From: Chloroflexota bacterium
GTDB lineage: Bacteria > Chloroflexota > Anaerolineae > Caldilineales > Caldilineaceae
Direction of reading: 5' to 3'
Assembly (NCBI GenBank): GCA_018969295.1
Contig: JAGWYN010000011.1
Location: 49,365 to 113,364, forward strand
DNA: 64,000 bases
Shown: positions 18,227-27,700 of the stretch, one piece after another
How positions within the stretch are numbered: the stretch's first letter is position 1
Layout of the letters: every line of letters starts with the position of its first letter
Position numbers and translations under genes: made by a program
Notes under the pieces: model-generated
Seen by the model: only the letters and a program-made list of their open reading frames with translations
What the model was told of the DNA's origin: nothing
Database searches by the model: none

Positions 18227-20898
18227 TGCAGCGAATGCTCCAGCCAGTTGGTCAGCACACCGCGAATTTCCAGCAGCCAGATCGTCGGCCCGCCCTGCAG
18301 GGGGGTGACATAGAGACGCCAGCTGCCGCCACGGTCGCTGGCAAAAACAACCAGGTTGCTGTCCGGGCTGACCGCCGGCAGCCCGTCCTGTGCAGGGTCG
18401 TCGGTCAGCTGCAGCAGCGAACCGTCGACCAGAGACAGCCGGTACAGCTCCATATCGCCGTCGCGCGTGCTCATAAAGACCACCGACCGGCCGTCGGGCG
18501 CCCAGACAGGTCGCACATCGTTGCCGTTGTCGGTCAGCCGCACCCGCCCCTGGCCGGTTGCCTCGATCTGATAGAGGCCAGGGTTCTCGCCGAGCTCGTC
18601 GAAACCGTTGTACACAATTCGGTTTCCCCCAGGTTCCCAGGCAGGATCCTTGCCCAGCCCCAGATCGACCTCCTCCCCGCTGCTCACTGTGCGCACATAG
18701 ATGCGTGGCCGACCGGCACCGGTGCGGGCACTGCTGTAGACGATCTGCGTGGTATCCGGCGACCAGGAAGGCGGGGCATCGCGTGCATCTTCCGCAGCCT
18801 CGGTCAGGCGTCCTGCCCAGTCTCCGGGCCCAAACGCCGCCTGCAGATCAAAGAGGGCAATGCCCGGGGCTGCGGTGCTGTGAAAGGCCAGGCGGGGGGA
18901 GCCCAACCTGGCACCGACCTGGGCGCCGTCGGCGATCAGCAAAGAGGAGGGGCTGTTCTGCCGCGCAGGGGCTGCATAAATATTGTAGCGGCTGCCCTCC
19001 TGCGTCGAATACAAAATTTTTCCGCCCGCTGCCACCAGTGCAGGCTGCAGCTGCTGCAAGGCGTCGGCGTCCGCGCAGGCAGCCTGGATCTGCGCCAGGG
19101 GTGTTTCTGGCCCGGCAGAGGGCAAGACGGCCAGCGCAGCTTCCAGCTGTGCTGCCGCTGTACAGGGGCGGCCCTGTGCGGCGAACTCGTCCGCCAAGAG
19201 CAGGAGCGCACGCCAGAGGTTGCGCTGCGCCGCCCCAGCATTCGCTTCTGGAAGGTCGATCCGTTCGTCCAGTGCCCGCTGCACCCTGACCACAGCGGTC
19301 GCCTCCGGGCGCAACTGCAACGCCTGGTCCAGCTCGCTGAAGGCCTTCGTCAGCTCCCCTGCCGCCAACGCTTCTGCCGCCAGCCCGACCCGACTTTCAA
19401 ACAGATGGGCGGCCAGCTGAGTCGGCTCGTACTGTGGGTCCATGCGCCGCACCAACGTATAGGCATCTGCGGCAGAACGCCAATCCCGCACGGCAAAGGC
19501 CTCTTCGCCCGCCCGCCAGAAATCGCCGGGCTCTCCTACCGGGGTGGGCGGGGTGCCTGGCACCGACTCTGCTGCGGCGCTCGGCGTTGCGGCAGGGGCT
19601 GCTGTCTCCTGCTGCACTGGGTTCGACGCGGGGGGCGTCGCAGCGGCCTCGCCCGCGCTGTCGCTCTTCTCTGCCGGACGTAGCACTGGCCACACCACCA
19701 GTGCACTCCAAAAGCCGGCCACCAACACCAGGCTCGACAGCAGCCCCCCCAGCAGCAGACCGACCCAGCGGCGCTGCCGCCTTGCCGCAGCAGGGCGCAG
19801 CATCGCACGCTCTGGGACACGCTGCTCTGGGACACGCTGCTCTGGGACACGCTGCTCTGGGACACGCTGCTCTGGGATACGCCCCGCAGCAGCGCCGGTG
19901 CGCTGCCACACTCCAGGCACCAACACCCGCGCCTGGCTCTGCACCGTCGGCAGCACCGCCATCGTCGCTGTCGCCTCACCGGCCGGCAGCGGCTCGCCGC
20001 CGATCTGCTCCAGGGCGCTGGCCATCGCCTCTCCGTTCGGATAGCGGCTTTCCGGGGCTTTGGCCAGCGCCAGACGCAGCACCTCGATCGCGGCCTGGGG
20101 CAGCGCTGACAGCAGCGATTCTGGCAGCGTCAGGGGCTCGTAGACATGGGCGTGCAGAATCTGGGTTGTCGAGCCGCTGAAGGGAGGGCGGCCGACCAGG
20201 GCATGATAGAAGATCGCACCCAGCGCATAGAGATCGGAACGCCCATCCAGCTCGTGGCTGTCGGCGCACTGTTCAGGAGACATATAGATCGGTGTCCCAA
20301 TGGTGCGGCCGGGGCTGGTGAGGTCGGGGGCATCCAGTGCCCGTGCGATCCCAAAGTCCGCCAGCCGTGGCACCACAAACTGCCCCAGCAGAGCTGCCCA
20401 AAGAGCCCCAGGGCTCTGCGCAGTGGCCGGCTGCAGCAGCACATTGCTGGGCTTGACATCGCGGTGCACAATCCCACGCGCATGGGCGTAGCCCAACGCG
20501 CGCGCCAGGGGTGCCAAAAGTGCGGCACAGTCGTGCACGGTCAGTCGGCCATGCTCTTCGAAAAGCTGGGCCAGGCTGGGCCCTTCGACCAACGGCATAA
20601 CAAAATAGGCATTTTCCCCCTTCTGGGGAACGCCTATCTCCAGAATGGGAAGAATGTTGGGATGGTGCAGTTGGCTGTGGGTGCGTGCTTCTTGCTCAAA
20701 GCGTTGGCGGAGCACCTCGTCTGCGTCTGACAACAGCACCTTGACCGCAACAAGCTGGCCACTGTCTGTGGCGACAGCCCGGTAGACCGCAGCCAGCCCC
20801 CCTCCTCCCAGCCGCTCGGTCAGCCGATAACGCCCCAGCCGACGGGTCAGCGGCCGGCTCTGCTCTGGATAGGAAAAATGTTGTTCAGTGGCTGACAT
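18214..20898 (-). CDS. Membrane Ser/Thr protein kinase with external repeat and propeller domains
   Basis: I place the start at ATG 20898, giving 894 residues. The kinase domain (about 24-290) has GGGGLAAVY, Lys53 (VAVKVLL), HRD (145-147) and ADFGIA (180-185). A VPEQR repeat linker precedes one transmembrane helix near residue 380. The outer part has helical repeats (TPR-like, about 460-620) and then TolB/PD40-type blades (WSPDTTQIVYSS, WEPGGNRIVYNG, WAPDGRSVVFMS, VSPDSNLVVFAS). It should sense an extracellular ligand or envelope state. It heads the minus-strand run kinase-kinase-DHODH-like-dtd and has an extended -10 promoter about 130 bases upstream. Confidence 0.92.
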   Translation of the reverse strand: MSATEQHFSYPEQSRPLTRRLGRYRLTERLGGGGLAAVYRAVATDSGQLVAVKVLLSDADEVLRQRFEQEARTHSQLHHPNILPILEIGVPQKGENAYFVMPLVEGPSLAQLFEEHGRLTVHDCAALLAPLARALGYAHARGIVHRDVKPSNVLLQPATAQSPGALWAALLGQFVVPRLADFGIARALDAPDLTSPGRTIGTPIYMSPEQCADSHELDGRSDLYALGAIFYHALVGRPPFSGSTTQILHAHVYEPLTLPESLLSALPQAAIEVLRLALAKAPESRYPNGEAMASALEQIGGEPLPAGEATATMAVLPTVQSQARVLVPGVWQRTGAAAGRIPEQRVPEQRVPEQRVPEQRVPERAMLRPAAARRQRRWVGLLLGGLLSSLVLVAGFWSALVVWPVLRPAEKSDSAGEAAATPPASNPVQQETAAPAATPSAAAESVPGTPPTPVGEPGDFWRAGEEAFAVRDWRSAADAYTLVRRMDPQYEPTQLAAHLFESRVGLAAEALAAGELTKAFSELDQALQLRPEATAVVRVQRALDERIDLPEANAGAAQRNLWRALLLLADEFAAQGRPCTAAAQLEAALAVLPSAGPETPLAQIQAACADADALQQLQPALVAAGGKILYSTQEGSRYNIYAAPARQNSPSSLLIADGAQVGARLGSPRLAFHSTAAPGIALFDLQAAFGPGDWAGRLTEAAEDARDAPPSWSPDTTQIVYSSARTGAGRPRIYVRTVSSGEEVDLGLGKDPAWEPGGNRIVYNGFDELGENPGLYQIEATGQGRVRLTDNGNDVRPVWAPDGRSVVFMSTRDGDMELYRLSLVDGSLLQLTDDPAQDGLPAVSPDSNLVVFASDRGGSWRLYVTPLQGGPTIWLLEIRGVLTNWLEHSLQWTR
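19809..19880 (-). repeat. 15-bp tandem repeat encoding VPEQR, about 4.8 copies
   Basis: The unit gctctgggacacgct recurs at 15-base steps from 19809 to 19880 (the last copy has one change). On the minus strand it encodes repeated Val-Pro-Glu-Gln-Arg in the juxtamembrane linker of the kinase. Frame is kept whatever the copy number. Confidence 0.92.
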
Positions 20899-20938
20899 AG
20901 CTGGCTGGTCTGGTGGGCACCCCTCCCCATCGATCGCT

Positions 20939-20967
20939 TTGCAGCTTGCCCTGGATCCTGCTATAGT
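20939..20967 (+). promoter_or_regulatory. Sigma70-type promoter for the FHA regulator gene
   Basis: TTGCAG (20939-20944), a 17-base spacer and TATAGT (20962-20967) lie on the plus strand, predicting a start near 20975 and a leader of about 100 bases before GTG 21077. It overlaps the leader of the divergent kinase operon, so the two transcripts could be coregulated. Confidence 0.5.
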
Positions 20968-21026
20968 GGCAACGACAAAACCCTGATAAAAAGTTCGCCA
21001 TTCCGCTGCTGGGCAGCATACACTCA

Positions 21027-21035
21027 AGTATAGCA
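21027..21035 (-). promoter_or_regulatory. Extended -10 promoter for the kinase operon
   Basis: The minus strand reads TGC-TATACT (21035-21027), an extended -10 box; no good -35 box is seen at 17 bases. The predicted start near 21020 gives a leader of about 120 bases before ATG 20898. Confidence 0.45.
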
Positions 21036-21076
21036 CATCAGCAGAAGGCAACCCTGGTGACGACAAGGAGTGCAGC

Positions 21077-21718
21077 GTGAGCAGATTTGGGCGATTGGTC
21101 TGTCTGAACGGCCCAGAAACAGGCCAGGAAATCGAGCTGAATCAGGAAATCATGGCCGTAGGCCGCGCCGTCGATGCAGGGGTGCGGCTCGAAGACCCGT
21201 ACGCCTCGCGGCAGCACGCTGAAATCCTGCGTCTGGAACGTGGGTATCAGGTGCGCGACCTGCAGAGCAAAAACGGCGTGCTGGTCAACGGCCAACGTCT
21301 GGCCCCAGGCGGCACCGCCTGGCTGTCCGAAGGTGCCGAGCTCCAGTTCGCCTCCACACGCTTCCGCTTCTACGACCCATCCGTCACAGTGACCGCCCCG
21401 GCGCTGATGGCGGTCGGCGAGCCAGGTCTGCGGATCGACCCGCAGACCCGCCAGGTGTATGTCGACAACCACCTGCTCGCCCCCCCTTTGAGCGTCAAAC
21501 AGTTCGAACTTCTCTGGTTTCTCTACCAGAACCGCGGCCGGGTGGTCAGCAAAGACGAAATTGCCCAGGCAGTCTGGCCAGAGACCCAGGGAGATATCTA
21601 CGACGCCAACATTGACCGCATGGTCAGCCGGCTGCGCAGCCGGATCGAGGCTGAAACCGAAGACGAGCCCCGTTTTTTGCACACCGCCCGCGGCTACGGC
21701 TACCAGCTGGACGCATGA
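21077..21718 (+). CDS. FHA domain fused to a PhoB/OmpR-type winged-helix DNA-binding domain
   Basis: AAGGAG lies 8 bases before GTG 21077. The 213-residue protein has an N-terminal FHA domain (about 7-95) with the phosphothreonine-binding residues in VGRAVDAGVRL, SRQHAEI and SKNGVLVNG. A C-terminal trans-reg-C domain (about 115-211) ends in HTARGYGYQL, the wing of OmpR/PhoB proteins. There is no receiver domain, so the FHA domain probably takes its place and ties DNA binding to Ser/Thr kinase phosphorylation. EmbR of mycobacteria is a known FHA/winged-helix regulator with the domains in the other order. The two kinases transcribed divergently are the obvious partners. Confidence 0.92.
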   Translation: MSRFGRLVCLNGPETGQEIELNQEIMAVGRAVDAGVRLEDPYASRQHAEILRLERGYQVRDLQSKNGVLVNGQRLAPGGTAWLSEGAELQFASTRFRFYDPSVTVTAPALMAVGEPGLRIDPQTRQVYVDNHLLAPPLSVKQFELLWFLYQNRGRVVSKDEIAQAVWPETQGDIYDANIDRMVSRLRSRIEAETEDEPRFLHTARGYGYQLDA

Positions 21719-21752
21719 CGGGATCGTAGGTAAACAGTCCGATTCGCGTCCT

Positions 21753-21782
21753 GGAATCTTCAAGTTCTCTTCATCTTCGTCT
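21753..21782 (+). promoter_or_regulatory. Possible ECF-type promoter upstream of the sigma factor gene
   Basis: GGAATCTT (21753-21760) and CGTCT (21778-21782) are separated by 17 bases, resembling the GGAAC/CGTC boxes used by many ECF sigma factors and suggesting autoregulation. Spacing is at the long end, so this is tentative. A short inverted repeat (tcctgg/ccagga) follows at 21787-21808. Confidence 0.3.
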
Positions 21783-21839
21783 GGTATCCTGGTCTTTGCA
21801 CTGCCAGGATTTGGATGGCAGTAAAAAAAAGGAGAGATC

Positions 21840-22517
21840 ATGACCTTCCGGGCAAATCAGATCCACACAGCCTTCTCTGCGAGAACCGTACCACCCGACA
21901 GCAGCGCCCCCCTGCCCTGGGAAACAGAGCCCCGCACGACAGCTGCCGACCGCGTGCTCCAGGCTGCCTGTCTCGGCGACGACCGGGCCTTTGGCAGCCT
22001 GATCGACCTCTATCGGGCGACTGCCCAGCGGGTGGCCCGCCAGATCCTGCAGACCGAAGAGGCAGCTGCCGACGCGGTGCAGGAGGCGATGATCAAGGCG
22101 CACCGCGCCATGGCCCGCTTCCAGGAGGGCAATTTCCGCTCCTGGTTTCTGCGCATTGTCACCAACACCTGCTACGACCACCTGCGCCGCCAACGCCGAC
22201 GCGCAGCAGTCAGCCTGGATGAACTGACCGACCAGGCCGGCATCGACTACCTGCCGGAAGAGCCCTGCACAGCGGCAGACCCCGAGACGCTGGCGCTGCA
22301 AAATGAAGGGATGCGCCTGCTGCTGGCCGCCATCGAAACGCTGCCCGAATACCACCGCAGCGTGGTCCTGCTGGTGGATGTGCAGGGCTACGACTACGCA
22401 GAAGCAGCCGATCTGCTCCAATTGCCCTTGGGCACCCTCAAATCACGGCTCAGCCGGGCACGTGCAGCGCTGCGCGACCAGCTGGTTCAGTCCGGAGTGG
22501 TGGGAATCCCTCTCTGA
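21840..22517 (+). CDS. ECF-type RNA polymerase sigma factor
   Basis: AAGGAGAG precedes ATG 21840. The 225-residue protein has sigma region 2 at about 45-115 (DRAFGSLIDLYRATAQRVAR, AADAVQEAMIKAHRAM, FRSWFLRIVTNTCYDHLRR) and region 4 at about 160-215 (LPEYHRSVVLLVDVQGYDYA, GTLKSRLSRARAALRD). An N-terminal extension of about 40 residues precedes region 2. No zinc-finger anti-sigma gene follows; the next gene encodes a secreted propeller protein. Its position next to the FHA regulator and kinases suggests kinase-linked control, which is inference. Confidence 0.93.
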   Translation: MTFRANQIHTAFSARTVPPDSSAPLPWETEPRTTAADRVLQAACLGDDRAFGSLIDLYRATAQRVARQILQTEEAAADAVQEAMIKAHRAMARFQEGNFRSWFLRIVTNTCYDHLRRQRRRAAVSLDELTDQAGIDYLPEEPCTAADPETLALQNEGMRLLLAAIETLPEYHRSVVLLVDVQGYDYAEAADLLQLPLGTLKSRLSRARAALRDQLVQSGVVGIPL

Positions 22518-22657
22518 CCGCGTGCAGAGTGCCCTCTCGCCAAATTGCCCGTATCCAAACCCACTCCTCTGTCGTCTTCTTGGGTAAAGACGTGCAGCAG
22601 GTCATGCACCTGTAGGCCGTCTGTCAGGCTGTGCACCCGAAGCTAAGGAGGCTCCCC

Positions 22658-23839
22658 ATGTGCTTTCGTCGATTCTGTACTTTTCGCCAGACCCAGGCCT
22701 TGTCTGCCGTGAAGATCCTGTCGGGCCTTGTGCTGCTAGCAGGGCTGGTCTTTTCACTGCCGGGCCGCGGGTTCTTCCCACTGGCCAGCCAGAGGCTGCA
22801 CGCACAGGAAAACAGCAGGGTCCAGCCGGCAGACGGGACGATCCCGCCGACGGCCCCCTCCCGATTTCTACCCATTCTGCTGTCGCAGCGACCGGTCGAG
22901 TGCCCGCCCCCCAACGGCTGTGCGCTGCCCGATGTCGACGTCCTCAACGGCCTGGCTGTCCATCCCACAACCGGCATCCTGTATGTGACCAGCCGGGACA
23001 ACGACCGACTGCTGGCGCTCCAGCCGACAACGCTGGCGGTGCTCGCCAGCGTCCCTACCGGCGACCAGCCCTGGGGGGTTGCGGTCGACGAACGCAACGG
23101 GCATGTCTATGTCAGCAATTTCGGCAGCGGCGACGTGTGGATCTACGACGCCACCACCCTGGCCCTGCGAGCGGTCGTGCCGGTCGGAGAGGAACCGACG
23201 CTGGTGGCGACCTTGCCTGAACGCAACACGGCGCTGGTGCTGTTGCACAAGAACAGCCGTGTCGCCGTGATCGAAGAGATGGCCAAGACCCTCGACCTCC
23301 CCTCTGGCGGCAGCGGCCCGGCGGGCATTGCCGTCGACCGTCTGCGCAGCCAGGCGTACGTCAACCACCGGGATTCGGGCCATTTTGCGACCGTACGTTT
23401 CACCGGGAGCAGCTGGCAGACCCGCAGCAATCTGCTCTTGGACGACGGACGGCGCCTTTTTGCTGTCGCCTACGACCCGGTGATCCAGCGGCTCTACGCC
23501 CATTATCAGGCCGAGACCGGCCAGTGGTTTGTCGACACCTGGAAACCGGAGCCTTGGCCCGCCCTGTGGGGGCATGAGGCCACCGTCGCCGTCCCGAGCA
23601 GCGGCAACGTGGGCTCCCCCCAGATCGGCGGGGCGGGGCTTGCCGTCAACCCGGCGACAGGCCTGCTCTACACGGCCAACACTGCGGACCGCTCTGTCTC
23701 GGTCGTTGCGAGCGGCGGCGCCACTCTGGTCGACACCCTCGCGACCGGTGAGGACCCCTTCGCAGTGGCCGCCGACGGCACCGCCAATCGCGTCTACATC
23801 GGCCTGCGCGAGCCAGGACGGCTGATCGTTCTCCAGTAG
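22658..23839 (+). CDS. Secreted YncE-like beta-propeller protein
   Basis: AAGGAGG sits directly before ATG 22658; the open frame extends upstream to 22631 without a better start. The 393-residue protein has a signal peptide with a long hydrophobic core (ILSGLVLLAGLVFSLPG). A mature N-terminus containing SRFLPILLSQRP follows, then seven-blade-type repeats (NGLAVHPTTGILYVTSRDND, WGVAVDERNGHVYVSNFGSG, AGLAVNPATGLLYTANTADR). YncE-type propellers bind ligands or nucleic acid outside the cytoplasm; no enzyme motif is seen. The gene is 140 bases after the sigma factor gene and is closed by a strong hairpin. Confidence 0.88.
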   Translation: MCFRRFCTFRQTQALSAVKILSGLVLLAGLVFSLPGRGFFPLASQRLHAQENSRVQPADGTIPPTAPSRFLPILLSQRPVECPPPNGCALPDVDVLNGLAVHPTTGILYVTSRDNDRLLALQPTTLAVLASVPTGDQPWGVAVDERNGHVYVSNFGSGDVWIYDATTLALRAVVPVGEEPTLVATLPERNTALVLLHKNSRVAVIEEMAKTLDLPSGGSGPAGIAVDRLRSQAYVNHRDSGHFATVRFTGSSWQTRSNLLLDDGRRLFAVAYDPVIQRLYAHYQAETGQWFVDTWKPEPWPALWGHEATVAVPSSGNVGSPQIGGAGLAVNPATGLLYTANTADRSVSVVASGGATLVDTLATGEDPFAVAADGTANRVYIGLREPGRLIVLQ

Positions 23840-23888
23840 CCGGGCAGGTTCGGGTGGAACTCCGTTGACCGCTGGTTGCGCAAGTAGA

Positions 23889-23921
23889 AGCAGCCGAGTT
23901 TTTTGAAAAAACTCGGCTGCT
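23889..23921 (+). terminator. Terminator after the YncE-like gene
   Basis: A perfect 16-bp stem (23889-23904 with 23906-23921) has a G+C half and a T6/A6 half, 50 bases after the stop. The A/T half at the loop side makes it less typical, but strength and position fit. Confidence 0.75.
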
Positions 23922-24071
23922 CGCCTGCTGGACTCCACGAGTACTACGGGCAGAAAGTCTGCACATAAAACAGTGCAAATGTAACCCCAATAACACACTT
24001 GAAGTGTAAAATTTGCTATTCATATGAATGGAGTTCAGCTTCCGTCAGGGACTCCAGCCGAAAAATAACCA

Positions 24072-24370
24072 ATGACACCGGCAAGCGTGCAACAGTTTCT
24101 GCTGACGTTGCTGCAGATGAATGAACAACTGCGGGAACACATCGGCAAGTTAGAAGAACGGCTGAACCAGAACTCGCAAAACTTCTCGCAGCCACTGTCG
24201 GCGGATGGATTGGGCAAGCCGATGCGCCCGCCCAAAATTGCTTCTGGACGTCGGAGCGGTGAATAACCAGGCCATAAAAGTCCTACACGTTGGCTGAAGG
24301 TAAGCGCGGAAGTCGACGATATTGTTGATGTGCGACCGACGAGTTGAAGTGGTTGCAATATCTTTTTGTT
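24072..24370 (+). pseudogene. IS66-family transposase N-terminal remnant with in-frame stops
   Basis: The frame reads QMNEQLREHIGKLEERLNQN, SQNFSQPLSADGLGKPMRPP and SGRRSGE, the N-terminal region of IS66 TnpC. A TAA at 24264-24266 replaces the Gln of the usual GGQPGHKG motif, and the same frame continues past it as PGHKSPTRWLKV and DDIVDVRPTS before a TGA at 24345-24347. The rest of the roughly 500-residue transposase, with its DDE core, is missing. No IS66 ends were found. It is dead, with at least two stops and a large deletion. Confidence 0.8.
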
Positions 24371-24424
24371 AGGTGGCGACCCTTGTGCCAAACGAAATCA
24401 ACTGACAGAAGTGCCGCGTGTGGC

Positions 24425-24582
24425 ACTAGTACACGTGGTCTGAAATAAGCAAACAGTCTGGCTGGAGCCGCACCTCAGGCCTAGGCAGTGGCGCGATACA
24501 TGGCCAAACCCTTCAAATAGACCTGTCAGCGAAAATTTTTTGTCACCTAAATGCCAAGTTGTTTCGGGCCACCTGTACTAGT
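24425..24582. mobile_element. 158-bp MITE-like element with 24-bp terminal inverted repeats
   Basis: The left end (24425-24448, actagtacacgtggtctgaa...) and the reverse complement of the right end (24559-24582) match at 20 of 24 positions. No reading frame is inside. Both ends carry CTAG (24426-24429 and 24578-24581), consistent with a 4-bp target duplication. The right CTAG is also the left border of the 100-bp element that follows. CTAG fits the YTAR targets described for IS5-type elements, but family assignment is inference. Confidence 0.65.
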
Positions 24583-24677
24583 GGCCCGTCAAGCGTCATT
24601 TGATAGTGTTTTTTCCTGTAGGATCGGCTGATTTTAGGGCACGCGTGTCCATCACTTCAGGCTTGACGAAACACTAG
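24578..24677 (+). mobile_element. 100-bp MITE-like element, copy 1
   Basis: The element is bounded by CTAG at 24578-24581 and 24674-24677 and has inverted ends: CTAGTG-nnnC-GTCAAGC on the left, and the same on the reverse complement of the right. A second copy, about 90% identical and in the same orientation, lies at 30522-30621. It ends 83 bases before the start codon of the large protease gene. The right end contains TTGACG facing outward, a possible -35 box. It encodes nothing. Confidence 0.8.
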
Positions 24678-24760
24678 CGGCTATCCGAATCGATGAATTG
24701 GACGAAACGCCGGTAACTAACTTTGAATACACCCTTTTCATTTCATTGGAGGAATTCAGG

Positions 24761-27700
24761 ATGAAACGCTCAAAAGCGCTCTTTCGCTGGCATGCCAGCT
24801 GGGTCGGCATGACCGCCGTGATGTTGCTGGTCGGGTTGGCCGTCTCTGTACTCACCTTTTCGGCGACACAAGCGCAGCCGCCGACGCCCGCCGTCGAACC
24901 GATCGTCGCTTCGACTGAACCGTATATCGAACACGCGCCCAACACGTTGCTCCTCAAACTCAAGCCGGGGGTGATGCTGGCGAGCGGGCAGGCCAACGCT
25001 GCTGGCGCAAGTGTGGCGAGCAACGCCGAGTCGCTCAACACGCTGCTGTCTACGTTGGGGGCCACCTCTGCACAGCCGGTCTTCGGCGATGGCGGCGTCA
25101 ATGCAGCGCAGGCCAGCCGCAGCAGCGCCACCGGGCTGGAACGTGTCTACCGGCTGCAGTGGACATCGACCATCCCGGTCAAACACGCGGTGGCGGCCCT
25201 GGCCGCCGACGCTGCGGTCGAGTATGCCGAACCAGACTATATTGCGCGTCCGGCGCGCGTCCCCAATGATCCCGAATATTCCAGCCAATGGGCGTTGGCG
25301 AGGATCAATGCGCCCATAGCATGGGATGCAACCGCTGGCGCCCCCAGCGTGACAATCGCTTTTGTCGATTCCGGCGTGGATTTGACGCACCCGGACTTTG
25401 CCGGCCGCCTGTGGGTGAACGATGATCCGCCCAATGGCGTCGACGACGATCTCAACGGCAAGGTCGATGACCTCAACGGCTGGAATGTCTTTGCCAATAG
25501 CAACGACATCAGCGATCCCAATGGCCACGGCAGCGAGGTGGGCGGTGTGGCCGGTGCGGCAACAGACAACAGCGCAGGCGTGGCCGGCATGTGCTGGAAT
25601 TGCAGACTCATGTTTGTCAACGCCATGCAGGCCAGCTTCGTGGCCAACTACTCGGACGTAGCCGCTGCGGTGCAGTACGCCGCCTCCAACGGCGCGCAGG
25701 TGATCAACCTTTCTCTAGGCGGCTATGCCGATTCCGCCGTGCTGCGCGATGCTGTGCGTGAGGCAGCGATCACTGCGTTGCTGGTGGGGGGTGCGGGCAA
25801 CGACGACAGCGGCGCTCCTTTCTATCCGGCTGCCTACCCAGAAGTGCTGGCGGTCGCTGCCACTGACAACACCGACCAGAAGGCGGTCTTCTCCAACTAC
25901 GGCGCCTGGGTGGACGTGAGTGCGCCGGGCAAGGACATCCGCACCACCACCGTGGGCGGCGGCTATGCGACTGGCGGCGGCACCAGCCTGGCCGCGCCCT
26001 TCGTGTCCGGGCTGGCCGGGCTGATTCGCAGCCAGCAGCCAGCCTGGACACCGGAGCAGGTGCGCTGGCAGATTCTCAACACGGCAGTGAACATCGACGG
26101 ATTGAACCCCACGCGTGCCCGCCAGTTGGGGCAGGGGCGCATCGACGCCGGTGCGGCGCTGGCCACAACGCCGCAAGCGCGCGCTGCGGTGGAAAGCTAC
26201 GCCATCGACGGCCAGGCCAACGTCCGGCCCGCACCGGGGCAGGCGTTCCAACTGGCACTCAACCTGCGCAATCTGTGGTTGTCTGGGCAGAACCTGCAGG
26301 GCACGCTCACCAGCAGCGACCCCTACGTGACCATCACCAAAGCCGCTGGCGCGTTCGGCGACATTGCACCGGGACAACTGGGCAGCAATAGCAGCGATTC
26401 CTTTGCGGTGACGGTATCTGGCAGCGCACCCTACAACTATGCATTCCCGTTCACCTTGAACCTGAGCGGTGCCGGCGGCTACAGCCTGGCTGTGCCCTTC
26501 ACCGTGCAGTCGCGCAGCGCTGTCGAGACGCTGGGCAACACCATCTACAGCGCCAACTCCACCTGGACCAGCGACAAAAGCTACGTCCTCAACGGCACGG
26601 TCATCGTCAACCAGGGTGTTACCCTCACGATCCAGCCGGGCACGGTGATCAAAGCCAACCCGGGCAGGTTCATCCGTGTAGACGGCACATTGATTGCGCG
26701 CGGGACGGCGGCGCAGCCGATCCTCTTCACGACCAATTCGATCACCAATGCAGCATGGAGCGGAATTCGCTTTGCGGATACTGCGGTCGATGCCAGCTAT
26801 GACGCGGCCGGCACCTATCTGGCGGGCAGCGTGCTCCAGTTCGTGGAGATCAGCGATGCAGATATCGCCGCCAGCCTGAGCACGCGCGCACCCTACATTG
26901 CGGATTCAACGTTTCGCGACAACGGCACGAGTATTCAGATCGGCAACAACAACAACGGCGGGTCGCCGCGGATTGAACGCAACGAGTTTGCTGGACAAAA
27001 CGCAGGCGCCGCCATCACCCTCAACGGCGGCCAGCCACTGATCCAACAAAACACGCTGACTGGAGCTAGCATATCGGGCAGCGGCAGCCCCAGCATCTGG
27101 AACAACACCTTGCGCAGCGGCGATACGGCGATCGGCCTCTCAGGATCACCCAGCATCCTCGGCAACGTGATCCAGGACAACAGCGGCACAGCCATCTTCC
27201 TGGGGCAGAATTGGCAAACCGGAAACAACGCACCAGTGATTCGCAACAACGTGATCGTCGGCAACGGCGGCGGCATCAGCGCCAATGGCCTGCAACTGGT
27301 CGACATCGAGCACAACCTGATTGCCAACAACGGCAGCACGGCAGTGACGCTGGATGTGCAGGCGAGCGGCTTCGACCAGTCGAATCCGGCGCTGGCCTAT
27401 CATCCAGGCCGAGATGAATATCTCGCTGTCTGGACAGAATCGACAGCCTCAAACGCTGTCAAAATGCTGCGACTGCGCGCAGATGGACAGCCGCTCGGCG
27501 CAGAGACCCTCGTTTCCGCTGTAAACACCCCAGCAGCAACTGCGCAGGTTGTCTATCAATCAGCACGCGATCGTTATTTTGTCGTGTGGGCTGAGATAAG
27601 CGGCGTGTACGGAAGATTTGTCACCGCCGATGGCCAGATCAGCGGGGATGCACTGTCCCTCTCCTCTGGCACATCATTGTCGTTTACCGCAGTTCGAGTC

